Shown: positions 8,267 to 22,449, counted from the stretch's first letter. The stretch is DNA of 64,000 nt from Oxalobacteraceae sp. CFBP 8761 (GCA_014841595.1 JACYUE010000001.1:1848996-1912995), one strand, 5' to 3'. A program made the numbers and translations. The notes: generated by a model from the letters alone, not told the origin.

Positions 8267-9432
8267 GCGCCCCGTCCCCGTCCCCATCTATTCTTCGCGC
8301 CGGTGGCTTTTCGCTGGTCGAACTGATGGTCAGCGTCGTCATCGGTCTGCTGGCAGTGCTGTTTGCGACGAGGATCATGACCGACAGCGAGCGCAACAAG
8401 GACGCCGCACTGGGCGGCTCCAACTCGATGCAGAACGGCATGCTGGCCATGTTCCAGATCAGCAGCGACGCTGAGCAGGCCGGCTTTGGACTGAACGATC
8501 CGTTGATCACCGGCTGCAACACCATGTTTGCCGACAGCCAGGGCTACGAGCTGGCGCCGGCCAAGCGCGGCGCGGCCACGATCCGGCCGCTGGCCGCTGC
8601 CGTGATCGAGCCGGGCGGCACGGGCCCGGACCGCCTGACGCTGTACGCAGGCGGCGCTCCTGGCGGCACGTCGACGATGCGCGTGATCAAGAATTACATG
8701 GGCGGCACCAGCGTCGAGGTCGATCGCGATCCATGGGGTTACTTCACGCTCGGTGACGTGATCGTCGTCGCGCCCGAAAACATCGGGGCCGATTGCGCGC
8801 TGGCGCAGATATCGAGCGTTCCCGACAAGCCTGAACTGGCCTTCGGCGCGACCAGCCAGCGCTTCAACCGCGGCGCGCTGGGCGCGAATTACACGGGCAA
8901 TACGACCCGCCTGTTCAATCTCGGACCGGGCGCGCGCCTGGCGTTTCATACCTGGTCGGTCGAGGGTGGCTACCTCCGTCTGCGCGCCACCGACATGGCC
9001 AATGCTGCCACAACTGCGCAGGCGGTGACCGGCGACATCGTCTCGCTCAAGGCGCAGTACGGTTTCGACCGGCGTCTTGGCGCCGCCTTTGCACTGGAGA
9101 AGGGCACCGCCATCAGTGCCTGGTCGTCCACGATGATCGATGCCGACGGCGATGGCGTGACCGGCAGTCCCGGCGACTATGGCCGCATCGTGGCGCTGCG
9201 CATCGCCGTGGTGGCGCGCGGGAAAAACCCCGAGCGGCCTGCCGCTGACGGCACGTGCACTGCCACGACCACCGCGCCGACGCTGTTCGCGCGCGCGCAG
9301 CCGAGCGAGGCCACGGCGGAAGAAGTGGAGATCGACCTGGCGGTGGAGAACGATCCAGTCGACTGGACGTGCTATCGCTACCGCGTATTCGACACCATTG
9401 TCCCGCTGCGCAATGCGGGATGGAGGCCATGA
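8263..9432 (+). CDS. pilW: Type IV pilus assembly protein PilW
   Basis: A 389-residue minor pilin of PilW type. The prepilin site is G-FSLVELMVSVVIGLLAVLF, with Glu5 present. The large C-terminal domain, much bigger than in PilV or FimT, matches the PilW family, and the Cys-containing segments ITGCNTMF, IGADCALAQ and DWTCYRYR can pair. Start ATG 8263 and stop 9430-9432 both form ATGA overlaps with the neighbouring genes. In known systems PilW couples the other minor pilins and PilY1 to the tip complex. Confidence 0.9.
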   Translation: MSAPSPSPSILRAGGFSLVELMVSVVIGLLAVLFATRIMTDSERNKDAALGGSNSMQNGMLAMFQISSDAEQAGFGLNDPLITGCNTMFADSQGYELAPAKRGAATIRPLAAAVIEPGGTGPDRLTLYAGGAPGGTSTMRVIKNYMGGTSVEVDRDPWGYFTLGDVIVVAPENIGADCALAQISSVPDKPELAFGATSQRFNRGALGANYTGNTTRLFNLGPGARLAFHTWSVEGGYLRLRATDMANAATTAQAVTGDIVSLKAQYGFDRRLGAAFALEKGTAISAWSSTMIDADGDGVTGSPGDYGRIVALRIAVVARGKNPERPAADGTCTATTTAPTLFARAQPSEATAEEVEIDLAVENDPVDWTCYRYRVFDTIVPLRNAGWRP

Positions 9433-10031
9433 TGGCGCATCGTCCGCAACCGTTGTTCCGGGCAGCCCAGCGCGGCATTGCGCTGCCGGTCATGCTGATC
9501 ATGATGCTCGTGATGCTCGTGACGAGCATCTATCTGCTCAAGTCGAGCAACAGCACGACGCTGAGCGCATCGAGCCTCGCCTACGACGCCACGCTCAGCC
9601 GCGCTGCCGATTTCGGGCTGCACAAGGGCTTCGAGTGGATCGACCAGAAAGCCAAGACCGACAAGGGCGCGCTGACGGCGCACCAGCCGGCGGAGGGTTA
9701 CCGCGCCACCATGGCGCCCGGTCTGTCCACCCGTGAAGAAGAGTTCTGGAGCGACAGCAAGAAGGTCACGGATTCGGGCGGCACCGAGGTGGAATACGTG
9801 ATCCACCGCCTGTGCAAGAGCACCGGCACGTTCGACGACAAGAACGCCTGCGTGCAGACCGCTGCCAACACGGCCGGCCTGGGCAACGCGACCGCCATCG
9901 GCGAGAGCATCCGCACCGATGGCGTCGTGTACGCCGCCAGCCCGCAACTGCACTATGTGATCACCGCCCGCATCCACGGTGCGCGCGGCGGCACCGTGGT
10001 GAACCAGATGGTAGTACTGATCGGCGTCTGA
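9429..10031 (+). CDS. pilX: Type IV pilus assembly protein PilX
   Basis: A 200-residue minor pilin. The leader RAAQRG is followed by IALPVMLIMMLVMLVTSIYL; position 5 of the mature protein is Val rather than Glu. This resembles other PilX proteins and the GspK tip pseudopilin, as I recall them, and fits a subunit placed at the very tip. The start is one of two adjacent ATGs (9429 or 9432), the first forming an ATGA overlap with the pilW stop. A 28-base gap separates it from pilY1. Confidence 0.88.
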   Translation: MMAHRPQPLFRAAQRGIALPVMLIMMLVMLVTSIYLLKSSNSTTLSASSLAYDATLSRAADFGLHKGFEWIDQKAKTDKGALTAHQPAEGYRATMAPGLSTREEEFWSDSKKVTDSGGTEVEYVIHRLCKSTGTFDDKNACVQTAANTAGLGNATAIGESIRTDGVVYAASPQLHYVITARIHGARGGTVVNQMVVLIGV

Positions 10032-10059
10032 TGGCGCCGTACAAACGAACGGATTGCCC

Positions 10060-13000
10060 ATGAACTTCTTGACGACCCCCACGCGTGCCGCCGGCCGCAT
10101 TGGCCGGCTGGCACAGTTGGTACCGCTGGCATTGCTGGCGCTGCTCCTGGGCGCGCCACTGGCGCAGGCAGAACCCACCGCCATCGCCCAATTGCCGCTG
10201 CTCAATATCAGCGGCAGCGGCACCGTCAAGCCGAACCTGATGCTGCTGTACGATAACTCGGGGTCGATGAATTTCAATTACACGCCCGATTACATCAACG
10301 TCACCGATACCTGCCGCGCCGGTACCACGATGTCGGCCGGCACGCGTGCCTGCAAGATTGGCGATCCGCCATTTGCCAGTGCCGGCTTCAACCGCCAGTA
10401 CTACGACCCGGCGGTGCGGTATGTCCCGCCGGTCAAGGCCGACGGCACGTCGTATCCCGATCTCGACGCCGGGCGCACGGGCGACTGGAAGCGCGTGCCG
10501 ACTGACGTGTATGGCGTCAACAAAGCGGACTTTCTGGGCACCAGGACGGACACCAGCAATCTGGTGGATGGCTTCTACGATATCGAATGGTGCGACGGTA
10601 ACATGAACAACTGCGTGCGCAATACGGGTGGCTATGCCTACCCGACCAACGCCCGCTACCGTTCACGCTATGTCTACAGCACCCCGTACTACTACACGAA
10701 CAACGTCGCCGAATACTGCACCAATACCAACCTGACCGATTGCCGCGCCGCGACCGCCAACGGCACGTCGCCGGCATCAGGCTACACCGTCGCGGCGCGC
10801 GTGCGCTGGTGCGACTCGAGAGCATTGACCAAATGCCAGGCCAAGTTCGTCGGCAACTACAAGTATCCGCGTTTCGGCGCCGAGAACGTGGTGGCGCCGT
10901 GGTACGGCACGATCACCATCGGGGCTTCCAATACCGCCAGCACGCGCTCGATCCCCGAGGTAACCGCCGTCGGTCCGCTGGGCACGCAGGTGATCACCAA
11001 CAGCGCCGTGACTGCGGCAGCCGGCACCAACACGGCCGACAAGCAGGCTGCCCTGGCCCAGGCGCTGGCTGTGTCGATCAATAACAAGGTCGGCGACGCC
11101 GACAGTTACTTCGCCTGCGTGCGCTCCCCGAGAAACGGCGCGGTGCCCAGCTGCAGCAGCCTGGGCGTGGCGCTCGGCGCCGACAATGTGGTGGGCGTCG
11201 TGCCGGTTTCGTGCCCTGCGAATTCGACCACCAAGTCGCTCAGCGTGTGCAGCCTGGTGTCCGACAACAGCCGCGCCGGCACCGGCCTGATGGTCGCGGA
11301 CGGCACCGGCGCGACCGCCTTGTTGCGCGTGAGCGGCACCACCAACAACAGCAACAACAACCGCGACAGGCAAGTAATGAGCCGCCTGAACTTTGCCGGC
11401 AGCGGCATGCTGGGCGGCGACATCACGTTCAACCGCAGCACGGGCGCGAGCGCGGTCGTGGCTGCACTGCAAGCCCGGATCGGCACCCGGGGCAATGTGA
11501 CCGCCTATGTTGGCGGCACCCCGAATTCGTCGCCGGTCTGTGCGAACGAGCCCAACACGACGCTGTGCCTGGTGGAAAGCTCCGGCCAGGCCGAAGGGTT
11601 GGGCATCGACTACACCATTCCCAGCAATAACACCTACAGCAACCGCACCTGGCTGACGATGAGCGCTGTCAACGCGATCTCGGACATCGTGCCGACGTCG
11701 GCTACCGGCCTGGGTGGCTCGGTGTTCGTGCGCACCGACATCGTTCCCGGCCGCACCATCTACCCACGCGCCATTGGCCGCACCGACTGCACCAGCGGCT
11801 CCTGCTCGTATGCGCAGGAGATGACCAACTTCGCCAACTGGTATGGCTACTACCGCACCCGCAACCAGATGATGAAGACGGCCGTTGGCCAGGCGTTCTC
11901 GCCCGTCACCGACAAGTACAACGTCGGGCTGGTCGCGTTGTCGGTTGCCGCGGTCGAAGGCGCCATGAACAAGCCCAGGCCGTTTGCCGGCGCTGACCGC
12001 AACAGCTGGTATGACGCGCTGTACGCGATGGATACGGAGGGTTCAACCCCGGTCCGCCAGGCCCTGCACGCGATCGGCAAGATGTACGCCAACCAGAGTC
12101 CGTACAACTACGCGGCCGGCGAGGAAGTCGTGAAGTTCCCGTGCCAGCAGAACTTCACGTTCATCACCACCGACGGCTACTGGAATGGCAAGGCGCCGCT
12201 CGGGGTGGCCAGCAACGACGAAGTCAACAATCCGGCGCGCTTCTGCCTGCAATCGAAGGGCTGCGTGGATCCGCGCGGCCAGGGCAAGCCATCGCTGGCT
12301 GACATCGCGCTGTACTGGTACAACGGCGGCTCGGCCGACAAGACCGTGTCACTGCGCCCGACGCTCGAGGACTACACCAAACCCGGCGCGGTGCCGGCTG
12401 GCACCGGCGAGAACAACCGCCTGCACATGCGCACCTATGCCCTCGGCCTGGGCGTGGACGGCATCATGAACTACGAGGCGAAATACGACACTGACCCGGA
12501 TCCGAACGGCGACTTCTACAAGCTGGTCAGCGGAGCGCTCAACTGCCCCTGGAACAATCAGGGGCGCTACGTCTGGCCCGATCCGGACGTCGACGAAGAC
12601 AGCGGCTCGGCTGCCCTGCAATCGCGCGTGGACGATCTGTGGCATGCCGCGATCAATGGCCATGGCAAGTACTTCTCGGCGTCCGATCCGATGCAGGTGG
12701 TGGAAGGGCTGCGTACGGCCCTGTCGAACATCGAAGTCAAGACCGGCGCAGCAGCGGCGGCGGCCACCTCGACCCCGAACATCTCGCAAAGCGACAATGA
12801 CATCTTCTCGGCGACGTTCACCACCGTGCACTGGTACGGGCGCCTGTCCAAGCGCAAGGTCAATACCATCACCGGCGACGTGGCAGCAACCGAGGACTGG
12901 AATACATCGAGCCTGCTCGGCAGGCAGGTCGAGGTGGGTGACGATGGCCTGGACGGCCGCTCGATCTACATGCTCAAGGATGGCGCGCTGGCCACGTTCA

Positions 13001-14712
13001 GCTACGACACGATGGACACGGGCACGCGCGCCTGGTTCGACAACAAGTGCAATGCACTGACGCAGTGCGCCAATATGTCGGTGGCCAACCGCGCGCTGGT
13101 CAACGATGGCCGCAACATCGTCAACTGGCTGCGCGGTCGCCAGCAGTACGCCAACGACAACGTCCTGCGCGCCTTCTCGCGCCAGGAAGTGGGCACCGAC
13201 AAGACGACGATCCCGATCGTGCTGGGCGATATCGCCTCGTCCAAGCCGGCGTACCTGCGCGAACCGCGCCGCAATTTCGACCGGCCCGGCTACGGCGCCT
13301 TCAAGACCACCCATGCAAGCCGAAAGGCAACCGTGTTCGCCGCCGCCAATGACGGCATGCTGCACGCGTTCGACGCGAACTCGGGCGAAGAATTGTGGGC
13401 GTACGTCCCGCGCATCACGATGAAGAAACTGCACCAGCTGGCCAGCACCACCTACGGCACCAACCATATCTTCTCGGTCGACGGCTCGCCCGAGATTGCG
13501 GACGTCCAGATCGGCACCGAATGGAAGTCGGTACTGGTGGCGGGGCTGAACGCGGGTGGGCGCGGTTACTACGCGCTCGATGTCACCGACCCGGCCGCAC
13601 CGAAAGCGCTGTGGGAACTGTGCGCCGACGCCAGCGCCTGTGCCGGCAACGTCGACACGCGCCTGGGCCTCACGTTCGGCAACCCGCAGTTCGGCACCAT
13701 CGTCGACAGCGCCGGCGTGGAGAAATGGGTCGTGTTCCTGACCTCGGGCTACAACAATATTCCGGGTGTCGACGGCGTCGATGGGGGCGACGGCAAGGGC
13801 TATCTGCTGGTGGTCGACGTTGCCACCGGCAAGGTGATCGAATCGCGCTCGGCGACGACCGGCGTGGGCAGCGTCGCCACGCCGTCGGGCCTGGCCAAGA
13901 TCTCGGCGATCACGAATGACCCGAACAACGATCCGCGGGTCACGTATGTGTACGGCGGCGACAATACCGGCAAGATGTGGCGCTTCGACTTCACCGGCGC
14001 CGGCACACCGGCGCGCGTGCTGATGGGCGACGCCGGCGTAAACCAGCCGGTCACCACCCGCCCTGAAGTCACCCTGTGCCGGGTCGACACCACCGTCGAC
14101 AACAAGACTGTCGCGTCGGCGCAGCGCGTGGTGCTGTTCGGGACGGGCCGCCTGCTCGACCTGGTCGACGTGACCAGCACCGAGGTGCAGAGCGCCTATC
14201 TGCTCAAGGATGACGGCGAGGGCATCAGCACGGCCGCATGGCGCCAGTCTTCGGCCATGGTCAAGCGCACGCTGGCGCGCGTGGCCGGCGACGACACGGG
14301 CAATGCGCCCTATACGATCGATGGCGGCGACGTGAACCTGGCCAGCAAGAAGGGCTGGTTCACCGACTTCAACCTCAATACCGGCGAGCGCGTCAACCTC
14401 GACCCGCAGGTGGTGGCCGGCACCATCAACGTGGTCACCAACTTGCCAAGCTCGTCGACCGACTGCAAGGTCGGCGGCACCAGCAATATCTACCAGCTCA
14501 ATGTCTGCACCGGTCGCGCGGCCTCGCCGGACGGGCTGGCCGGGTATCCGCTGGCCAGTTCGGCCGCGGTGGGCTTCATCGTGATCCGCCTGCCGTCGGG
14601 CGCACTCAAGACGATCACCACCACCGCCGACGGCACCATGGTGACCGGCAAATTCCCGCCGTCGGAAACGATCGAGGCACACCGCGCCGGCTGGCGCCGG
14701 GTGCGCGACTGA
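10060..14712 (+). CDS. pilY1: Type IV pilus tip adhesin/assembly protein PilY1
   Basis: A 1550-residue secreted protein. It has a signal peptide ending LAQA (about residue 38). An N-terminal region carries a von Willebrand A-like metal site, YDNSGSMN around D65. The C-terminal PilC/PilY-type beta-propeller covers about residues 1060-1500 ([35 protein letters not shown]). An Asp/Gly-rich segment around residue 1230 ([18 protein letters not shown]) is a candidate for the propeller calcium loop, inferred by resemblance only. PilY1 caps the pilus, supports extension and can act as an adhesin or surface sensor. ATG 10060 was preferred over an upstream TTG at 10054. The length is large but within the family range. 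Confidence 0.92.
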   Translation: MNFLTTPTRAAGRIGRLAQLVPLALLALLLGAPLAQAEPTAIAQLPLLNISGSGTVKPNLMLLYDNSGSMNFNYTPDYINVTDTCRAGTTMSAGTRACKIGDPPFASAGFNRQYYDPAVRYVPPVKADGTSYPDLDAGRTGDWKRVPTDVYGVNKADFLGTRTDTSNLVDGFYDIEWCDGNMNNCVRNTGGYAYPTNARYRSRYVYSTPYYYTNNVAEYCTNTNLTDCRAATANGTSPASGYTVAARVRWCDSRALTKCQAKFVGNYKYPRFGAENVVAPWYGTITIGASNTASTRSIPEVTAVGPLGTQVITNSAVTAAAGTNTADKQAALAQALAVSINNKVGDADSYFACVRSPRNGAVPSCSSLGVALGADNVVGVVPVSCPANSTTKSLSVCSLVSDNSRAGTGLMVADGTGATALLRVSGTTNNSNNNRDRQVMSRLNFAGSGMLGGDITFNRSTGASAVVAALQARIGTRGNVTAYVGGTPNSSPVCANEPNTTLCLVESSGQAEGLGIDYTIPSNNTYSNRTWLTMSAVNAISDIVPTSATGLGGSVFVRTDIVPGRTIYPRAIGRTDCTSGSCSYAQEMTNFANWYGYYRTRNQMMKTAVGQAFSPVTDKYNVGLVALSVAAVEGAMNKPRPFAGADRNSWYDALYAMDTEGSTPVRQALHAIGKMYANQSPYNYAAGEEVVKFPCQQNFTFITTDGYWNGKAPLGVASNDEVNNPARFCLQSKGCVDPRGQGKPSLADIALYWYNGGSADKTVSLRPTLEDYTKPGAVPAGTGENNRLHMRTYALGLGVDGIMNYEAKYDTDPDPNGDFYKLVSGALNCPWNNQGRYVWPDPDVDEDSGSAALQSRVDDLWHAAINGHGKYFSASDPMQVVEGLRTALSNIEVKTGAAAAAATSTPNISQSDNDIFSATFTTVHWYGRLSKRKVNTITGDVAATEDWNTSSLLGRQVEVGDDGLDGRSIYMLKDGALATFSYDTMDTGTRAWFDNKCNALTQCANMSVANRALVNDGRNIVNWLRGRQQYANDNVLRAFSRQEVGTDKTTIPIVLGDIASSKPAYLREPRRNFDRPGYGAFKTTHASRKATVFAAANDGMLHAFDANSGEELWAYVPRITMKKLHQLASTTYGTNHIFSVDGSPEIADVQIGTEWKSVLVAGLNAGGRGYYALDVTDPAAPKALWELCADASACAGNVDTRLGLTFGNPQFGTIVDSAGVEKWVVFLTSGYNNIPGVDGVDGGDGKGYLLVVDVATGKVIESRSATTGVGSVATPSGLAKISAITNDPNNDPRVTYVYGGDNTGKMWRFDFTGAGTPARVLMGDAGVNQPVTTRPEVTLCRVDTTVDNKTVASAQRVVLFGTGRLLDLVDVTSTEVQSAYLLKDDGEGISTAAWRQSSAMVKRTLARVAGDDTGNAPYTIDGGDVNLASKKGWFTDFNLNTGERVNLDPQVVAGTINVVTNLPSSSTDCKVGGTSNIYQLNVCTGRAASPDGLAGYPLASSAAVGFIVIRLPSGALKTITTTADGTMVTGKFPPSETIEAHRAGWRRVRD

Positions 14713-14806
14713 GGGATGGCATCGGGAGCGAAGAGAGTTCACACGGCGCCTTGCGAAAACGGTAAAATCGAGGGTTTTCGACAAGGGCCGTTTGAAGGGC
14801 TCGACT

Positions 14807-16492
14807 ATGGCCAACGATACCGACACCTCCGCCGCGCAGGACATGCCTGACGCGCGCGATGACAGCACCACCACTACCACCAACTCGGCCGCACCGGCCG
14901 GCGTGATCGCGCGCGAAGTGGGGCGCCGCCGCACCTTCGGCATCATTTCCCACCCGGATGCCGGTAAAACCACGCTGACCGAAAAGCTGCTGCTGTTCTC
15001 GGGCGCCATCCAGCTGGCCGGTACCGTCAAGGGCCGCAAGAGCGGGCGCCATGCGACGTCCGACTGGATGGACATCGAAAAGCAGCGCGGCATTTCGGTT
15101 GCCTCGTCGGTGATGCAGTTCGATTTCCGCGACCACGTCATCAACCTGCTCGACACCCCCGGCCACCAGGACTTCTCCGAAGACACCTACCGCGTGCTGA
15201 CGGCGGTCGACTCGGCGCTGATGGTGATCGATGCGGCCAAGGGCGTCGAAGCGCAGACGATCAAGCTGCTCGAGGTGTGCCGCATGCGCGCCACGCCGAT
15301 CGTCACGTTCATGAACAAGATGGACCGCGAAACACGCGATCCGCTCGAACTGCTCGACGAAGTCGAATCGGTGCTCAAGATCGAGTGCGCGCCGGTGACC
15401 TGGCCGATCGGCATGGGCAAGAACTTCCGCGGTGTGTATCACCTGCTGAAGGACGAGATCATGCTGTTCAAGGCCGGTGAAGAAAAAGCCGATGGCGCCT
15501 TCGAGATCGTCAAGGGCATCGACAATCCGCGCCTGGCCGAGATGTTCCCGCTCGAGATCGAGCAGCTCAAGATGGAAGTCGAGCTGGTGCACGGCGCCTC
15601 GCACGTGTTCGATCTCGAGCGCTTCCTGTCCGGCGTGCAGACCCCGGTGTTCTTCGGCTCGGCGATCAACAACTTCGGCGTGCGCGAAATCCTGTCGGCG
15701 CTGGTCGACTGGGCGCCGGCGCCGCGCGAGCGCGACGCCACGGTGCGCTCGGTCCTGCCAAGCGAAGTGCCGTTCTCCGGTTTCGTCTTCAAGATCCAGG
15801 CCAATATGGACCCGGCGCACCGCGACCGCATCGCGTTCCTGCGCGTGTGCTCGGGCCGCTTTGAAAAAGGCATGAAGGTCAAGCACCTGCGCCTGGGCCG
15901 CGACGTCAAGCTGTCGTCAGTCGTGACGTTCATGGCGTCGAGCCGCGAGCAGGTCGAAGAAGCCTTCGCCGGCGACATCATCGGCTTGCCGAACCACGGC
16001 AATATGCAGATCGGCGACAGCTTCACCGAAGGCGAAATGCTCAGCTTCACCGGCATTCCTTACTTTGCGCCAGAGCTGTTCCGCTCGGTGCGCATCCGTA
16101 ATCCGCTCAAGATGAAGCAGTTGCACAAGGGCCTGCAGCAGCTGGGCGAAGAAGGTGCGGTGCAGGTCTTCAAGCCGGTGCTGGGCAGTGAGCTGATCCT
16201 GGGCGCCGTCGGCGTGCTGCAGTTCGAGGTGGTTGCCAGCCGCCTGCTCAACGAGTACGGCGTCGACGCCGTATTCGAAAGCGCCAGCATCAGCAGCGCC
16301 CGCTGGGTCTCGAGCGACGACAAGAAGGCACTGGCCGACTTCGAAAACTCGCTCGGTCACAATGTGGCCTACGATGCGGCCGGCAATATGGCGTATCTGG
16401 CCACCTCGGGCGTCAACCTGCGCCTGACGCAGGAACGCTGGCCCAAGCTGACGTTCCACGCAACCCGCGAGCACGCGGTCAAGCTGGCCTGA
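14807..16492 (+). CDS. prfC: Peptide chain release factor 3
   Basis: A 561-residue translational GTPase that recycles RF1/RF2 from the ribosome after termination. It has G1 [15 protein letters not shown], switch/G2 [15 protein letters not shown]3 [14 protein letters not shown] and G4 NKMDR, followed by EF-Tu-like domain II and the RF3 C-terminal domain. About 30 low-complexity residues rich in Thr, Asp and Ala precede the G domain and are probably disordered. ATG 14807 is used; the frame is open 5 codons upstream to a TTG. TAAAAT at 14763-14768 with TTCACA 19 bases before it is a weak promoter candidate. A terminator follows the gene. Confidence 0.95.
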   Translation: MANDTDTSAAQDMPDARDDSTTTTTNSAAPAGVIAREVGRRRTFGIISHPDAGKTTLTEKLLLFSGAIQLAGTVKGRKSGRHATSDWMDIEKQRGISVASSVMQFDFRDHVINLLDTPGHQDFSEDTYRVLTAVDSALMVIDAAKGVEAQTIKLLEVCRMRATPIVTFMNKMDRETRDPLELLDEVESVLKIECAPVTWPIGMGKNFRGVYHLLKDEIMLFKAGEEKADGAFEIVKGIDNPRLAEMFPLEIEQLKMEVELVHGASHVFDLERFLSGVQTPVFFGSAINNFGVREILSALVDWAPAPRERDATVRSVLPSEVPFSGFVFKIQANMDPAHRDRIAFLRVCSGRFEKGMKVKHLRLGRDVKLSSVVTFMASSREQVEEAFAGDIIGLPNHGNMQIGDSFTEGEMLSFTGIPYFAPELFRSVRIRNPLKMKQLHKGLQQLGEEGAVQVFKPVLGSELILGAVGVLQFEVVASRLLNEYGVDAVFESASISSARWVSSDDKKALADFENSLGHNVAYDAAGNMAYLATSGVNLRLTQERWPKLTFHATREHAVKLA

Positions 16493-16503
16493 TTCAAGGC
16501 CTG

Positions 16504-16532
16504 AGCCCGCGTCTTCCTGACGCGGGCTTTTT
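16504..16532 (+). terminator. Rho-independent terminator, probably bidirectional
   Basis: AGCCCGCGTC (16504-16513), loop TTCCT, GACGCGGGCT (16519-16528), then four T residues. The 10-bp perfect stem starts 11 bases after the prfC stop and abuts the stop of the convergent DUF3108 gene, so it probably ends both transcripts. Confidence 0.85.
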
Positions 16533-17571
16533 ACTCCTGTGGTGTCGGGCTGGTGTCGATCGCAATCGATGCCAGCGTTTGCGTGCGCGAGGCGCCCAGC
16601 GCGTCGGTCACGCGCAGCTGCACTGGCAGCCAGGCGTGCTGCGGCGCCAGCCACAGTTCCAGCACGGGCGCGCCCGGCTCGCCCAGGCGCACCAGCCGCA
16701 CGGTCTCGAGCGGCCCGGCGGCCGTGTCGATCCGGTCCGGCCCCATCACCTGGTAACGCTCGATGCCGGCGCCGCCCGCGCCGCCGACCCAGAATTCCAG
16801 CATGTCCTTGATCTGGCCGGCGTCGCCCACGCCCATGCCGGCCAGTTGCAGCAAGACCGACGCCGTGTCCTGGCTTCCTGGCACGAGCGGGAAGGGTTGC
16901 CCCTGCGGCCCGGCGCCGATGGTGCCGCTGCCGCGATCGAACACGGTGGTCAAGGCGCCAGTGCCCATCCCGGTCAAAGCCCGTTGCGGCGCGATGCCGG
17001 CATCGTCGACCTGGCCTTCGCTGGAGATCGTGCCCAGCACACCATCGAGTTCGACCCCATAGCGCGTGCCATCGCTGCGCCAGACCATGCGGGCCGAGCC
17101 GGCATCCCGCGACGGCGCGTCCAGGCTGCTGCGGGTGACGACGGTGTAGTCGATGCGGCCGGACGGCGGTGGCTTGACGCGGTAGGTGCCCGGCATCTGG
17201 ATCGGGGCAGCACTGCCGCCGCTGGCGGTGGGGAGCGCGCTCTCGCCAGCGGCGGAGGGCGGCGCGGCGGACGGCATCGCAACAGGGCCCCCATCGGCCA
17301 TGGCGATGGGAGCGGGCGCCAAGGGCGGTGCTGGTGCAGGAGGTTCCGGAGGTGCAGGTGCGGCAGGTGCGTCGACCGCCCTGGATGGTGCATCCACGAT
17401 GCCCCGCTCGGACGAGGCCAGCCGCACCGTGAACTCCGGCATGCCGATGATGGCGGGGCGCTGCGTCAGGCGCGCGTCGATCCAGGCGATCACCAGTGCA
17501 TGGAGCAGAAGCGACAGCACGCAGACCAGGAGCAGGCGCCGGTTTCGGTGCAGTGGAGCAAGAAAGATCAT
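16531..17571 (-). CDS. DUF3108 domain-containing protein
   Basis: A 346-residue predicted envelope protein. Near the N-terminus is one hydrophobic helix (LLLVCVLSLLLHALVIAWI), followed by a long Pro/Ala-rich linker of about 90 residues and then a globular domain of DUF3108 type beginning near YRVKPPPSGRIDYTV and ending with WLAPQHAWLPVQLRVTD. DUF3108 proteins are periplasmic and of unknown function; the TonB-like helix plus proline linker layout suggests anchoring in the inner membrane and reaching across the periplasm. The start is uncertain: ATG 17571 (used) or ATG 17604. TACACT just upstream resembles a -10 box. It is convergent with prfC. Confidence 0.75.
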   Translation of the reverse strand: MIFLAPLHRNRRLLLVCVLSLLLHALVIAWIDARLTQRPAIIGMPEFTVRLASSERGIVDAPSRAVDAPAAPAPPEPPAPAPPLAPAPIAMADGGPVAMPSAAPPSAAGESALPTASGGSAAPIQMPGTYRVKPPPSGRIDYTVVTRSSLDAPSRDAGSARMVWRSDGTRYGVELDGVLGTISSEGQVDDAGIAPQRALTGMGTGALTTVFDRGSGTIGAGPQGQPFPLVPGSQDTASVLLQLAGMGVGDAGQIKDMLEFWVGGAGGAGIERYQVMGPDRIDTAAGPLETVRLVRLGEPGAPVLELWLAPQHAWLPVQLRVTDALGASRTQTLASIAIDTSPTPQE

Positions 17572-17733
17572 GCCGCTAGTGTAGCGCGCGCTTTGCGCCA
17601 TCACAAAGGCTGGCTTGTTCTGCGGCGTACATTCAAGAGTGCACTCAAGAAATATTGCATTCTAAAGGGGATACCATCATGACGATACCGCCGCGCCGCC
17701 CGTTCGTTCCACCTGCCATGACGGCGGCCTGAC

Positions 17734-19446
17734 ATGCTGGCCCGTCTTCGCATCGGCCCCAAGCTCCTGCTGGCCCCAGGCGCCGTGCTCGTGCTGCTGC
17801 TGGTGCTGTCCTGCGCAGCCTATGTCGCGCTGGCGCGCCAGAACGCATCGCTCGAATCGATCGTCGGCCAGCGCGCTGCCAGCCTGCACGCTGCCGCCAG
17901 CCTGGGCACGCAATCGCACAAGGCGCATGCCGACATCTACCGTTACCTGAGCTGGATGGGCGGCAGCTTTCCGCCGGCCCGCACCGAGCCGCTGCGGCGC
18001 GACATCCTGGCGCAGCACGGACGCATCGCGGTTGGCCTCACGACGCTGTCGGCCGGCCCGCTGACTGGCGCCGAGTTGCGCCACGTCGAGCAGGCCGCGC
18101 AGGCGCAGCGGCGCTATGCGCGCGCGGTGCGCGACGTCATCGAACTCGCGCCACTGGACGGCTCGATCAGCGCCAACGCGATGCAGAAGGCCGAAGCCGC
18201 CTACGCGCTGGTCGACCAGCGCCTGGCTGGCCTCAGCGCACTGGAAGACACGCTGGCGCGCCAGGCTGCCGCAGGTGCCAAGGCCGACTTTCGCATGGTC
18301 TCGCTGCTGATGCCGGCCGTACTGGTGCTGGCGATCGGGCTGTCGCTGGCCATCACGTTCGCCGTGCGCCGGATCCTGCTCGGTGAGATCCGTGGCATCG
18401 GCATGGCCGCCAGCAGCCTGGCCAGCGGCAACTTCACGGTACAGGAGCGTGACTACGGCAGCGACGAAATCGCCGACACGTCGCGCCTGCTCGATGCGAG
18501 CATCCGCAATCTGAATGGCATGTTGTGCACGGTGGTCGAGGCGGCGCGCACGATCGGTGCAGCGTCGCGCGACATCAAGCTCGGGAGCCTGAGCCTGGGC
18601 AGCCGCGCCGTATACCGCGCCGAGGCGCTGGCGGAAACCGAGGATACGCTGCAGGCGCTGGCGGCAAACGTGCGCGACAACGTCGACGATGCCCGGGCCG
18701 CCAACCGCCTCGCCGCTGGCGCCGGTGACGTGGCGCAGGACGGGGGCGGTGTGGTCGAGCGGCTCGTCAACACGCTCGACGCGAGCCGGCGCAGCGCGCA
18801 GCAGGTGATGGCGATCGTCGATGCGCTGGAGGTGGCGGCTGGCGAGTCGGGTACGCGGGTGTTGAATGCGGCGCTGGACGCCTCGCGTGCGCCAATGAAC
18901 GCCACGGATCTGGCGGCGGTGGCCACCGAGGTGCGCTCGCTGGCAAGGCGGGTGGCCGCGGCCAGCCAGGAAATCCGCGCCGTCATTGCGCAGTCGGTGG
19001 CGCAGATCGACGGCGGCACGGCGTGGGCGCTGCACGCCGGCAGCAATATGCAGCGCATCGCCAGTTCGGTGCGCGATGTCGAACATCTCGTCGGGCGGAT
19101 TGGCTCGACCGGCGATGGCCAGACGAAGCAGCTGCAGGGCGTCAGTCAGGCGATCGTGCAGATGGACCAGGTCACGCGCCAGAACTGCACGCTGGTCGAG
19201 GAAGCCGCCAGCGCCGCCTGCATGCTGCAGATGCAGGCGATTGCGCTGGCGCGCACCGTGGCCGGGTTCCGGCTCGAAGAGGGAGAGGGCAGCCACGGGG
19301 CGCCAGCGGCGCCCTTGCCGGCACCGCCAGGCCCCAACGAAAACAGCGGCGTCCCCGGCGAACCCACGCGCGAACGGCGTGGATCAAACCGGGAACGCCG
19401 CCGTCACTCGGCATCGCATTTGCGGCTCGCATCGAGCCGCAAATGA
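17734..19446 (+). CDS. Methyl-accepting chemotaxis-like protein, degenerate tip
   Basis: A 570-residue membrane protein built like a chemoreceptor. Helix 1 is at about 11-32, a four-helix-bundle-type periplasmic region covers 33-187, helix 2 is at about 188-210, then HAMP and a long helical signalling region. The conserved hairpin tip that contacts CheA and CheW is not recognisable. Around residues 362-400 the usual [20 protein letters not shown] is replaced by EVAAGESGTRVLNAALDASRAP, after which normal similarity resumes (AAVATEVRSLARR). The last 50 residues are Pro, Gly and Arg rich and lack a CheR-docking pentapeptide. Family membership is clear; ability to signal to CheA is doubtful. The stop lies inside a 13-bp inverted repeat. 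Confidence 0.82.
   Translation: MLARLRIGPKLLLAPGAVLVLLLVLSCAAYVALARQNASLESIVGQRAASLHAAASLGTQSHKAHADIYRYLSWMGGSFPPARTEPLRRDILAQHGRIAVGLTTLSAGPLTGAELRHVEQAAQAQRRYARAVRDVIELAPLDGSISANAMQKAEAAYALVDQRLAGLSALEDTLARQAAAGAKADFRMVSLLMPAVLVLAIGLSLAITFAVRRILLGEIRGIGMAASSLASGNFTVQERDYGSDEIADTSRLLDASIRNLNGMLCTVVEAARTIGAASRDIKLGSLSLGSRAVYRAEALAETEDTLQALAANVRDNVDDARAANRLAAGAGDVAQDGGGVVERLVNTLDASRRSAQQVMAIVDALEVAAGESGTRVLNAALDASRAPMNATDLAAVATEVRSLARRVAAASQEIRAVIAQSVAQIDGGTAWALHAGSNMQRIASSVRDVEHLVGRIGSTGDGQTKQLQGVSQAIVQMDQVTRQNCTLVEEAASAACMLQMQAIALARTVAGFRLEEGEGSHGAPAAPLPAPPGPNENSGVPGEPTRERRGSNRERRRHSASHLRLASSRK
19417..19445. repeat. 13-bp perfect inverted repeat at the MCP-like gene end
   Basis: CATTTGCGGCTCG (19417-19429), loop CAT, CGAGCCGCAAATG (19433-19445). 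It covers the last codons and most of the stop codon of the MCP-like gene. No T run follows on either strand, so it is not a classical intrinsic terminator but may block 3' exonucleases. Confidence 0.75.
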
Positions 19447-19471
19447 TGCCGCTGCCAGGGCAGGTCAGCGA

Positions 19472-22354
<2,883 letters not shown>

Positions 22355-22449
22355 GTTGGGGGACACAGTCTGCGGCGACGTTGAAGGAGAATGGCGGGTA
22401 GTGCAGGGCAGTGCGCCGCGGCGGGGCCGGCGGCGCACCTGGCGGCGGA

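Noticed and set aside
12349..15186. A 945-codon open frame on the minus strand across pilY1 and prfC
   Set aside because: It is antisense to two genes with clear families, is full of Arg/His/Val runs typical of shadow frames in high-GC DNA, and shows no domain.
18820..18945. A frameshift pair explaining the odd MCP tip
   Set aside because: Reading the other two frames does not restore the conserved tip sequence, and flanking similarity stays in one frame, so substitution and small insertion fit better.
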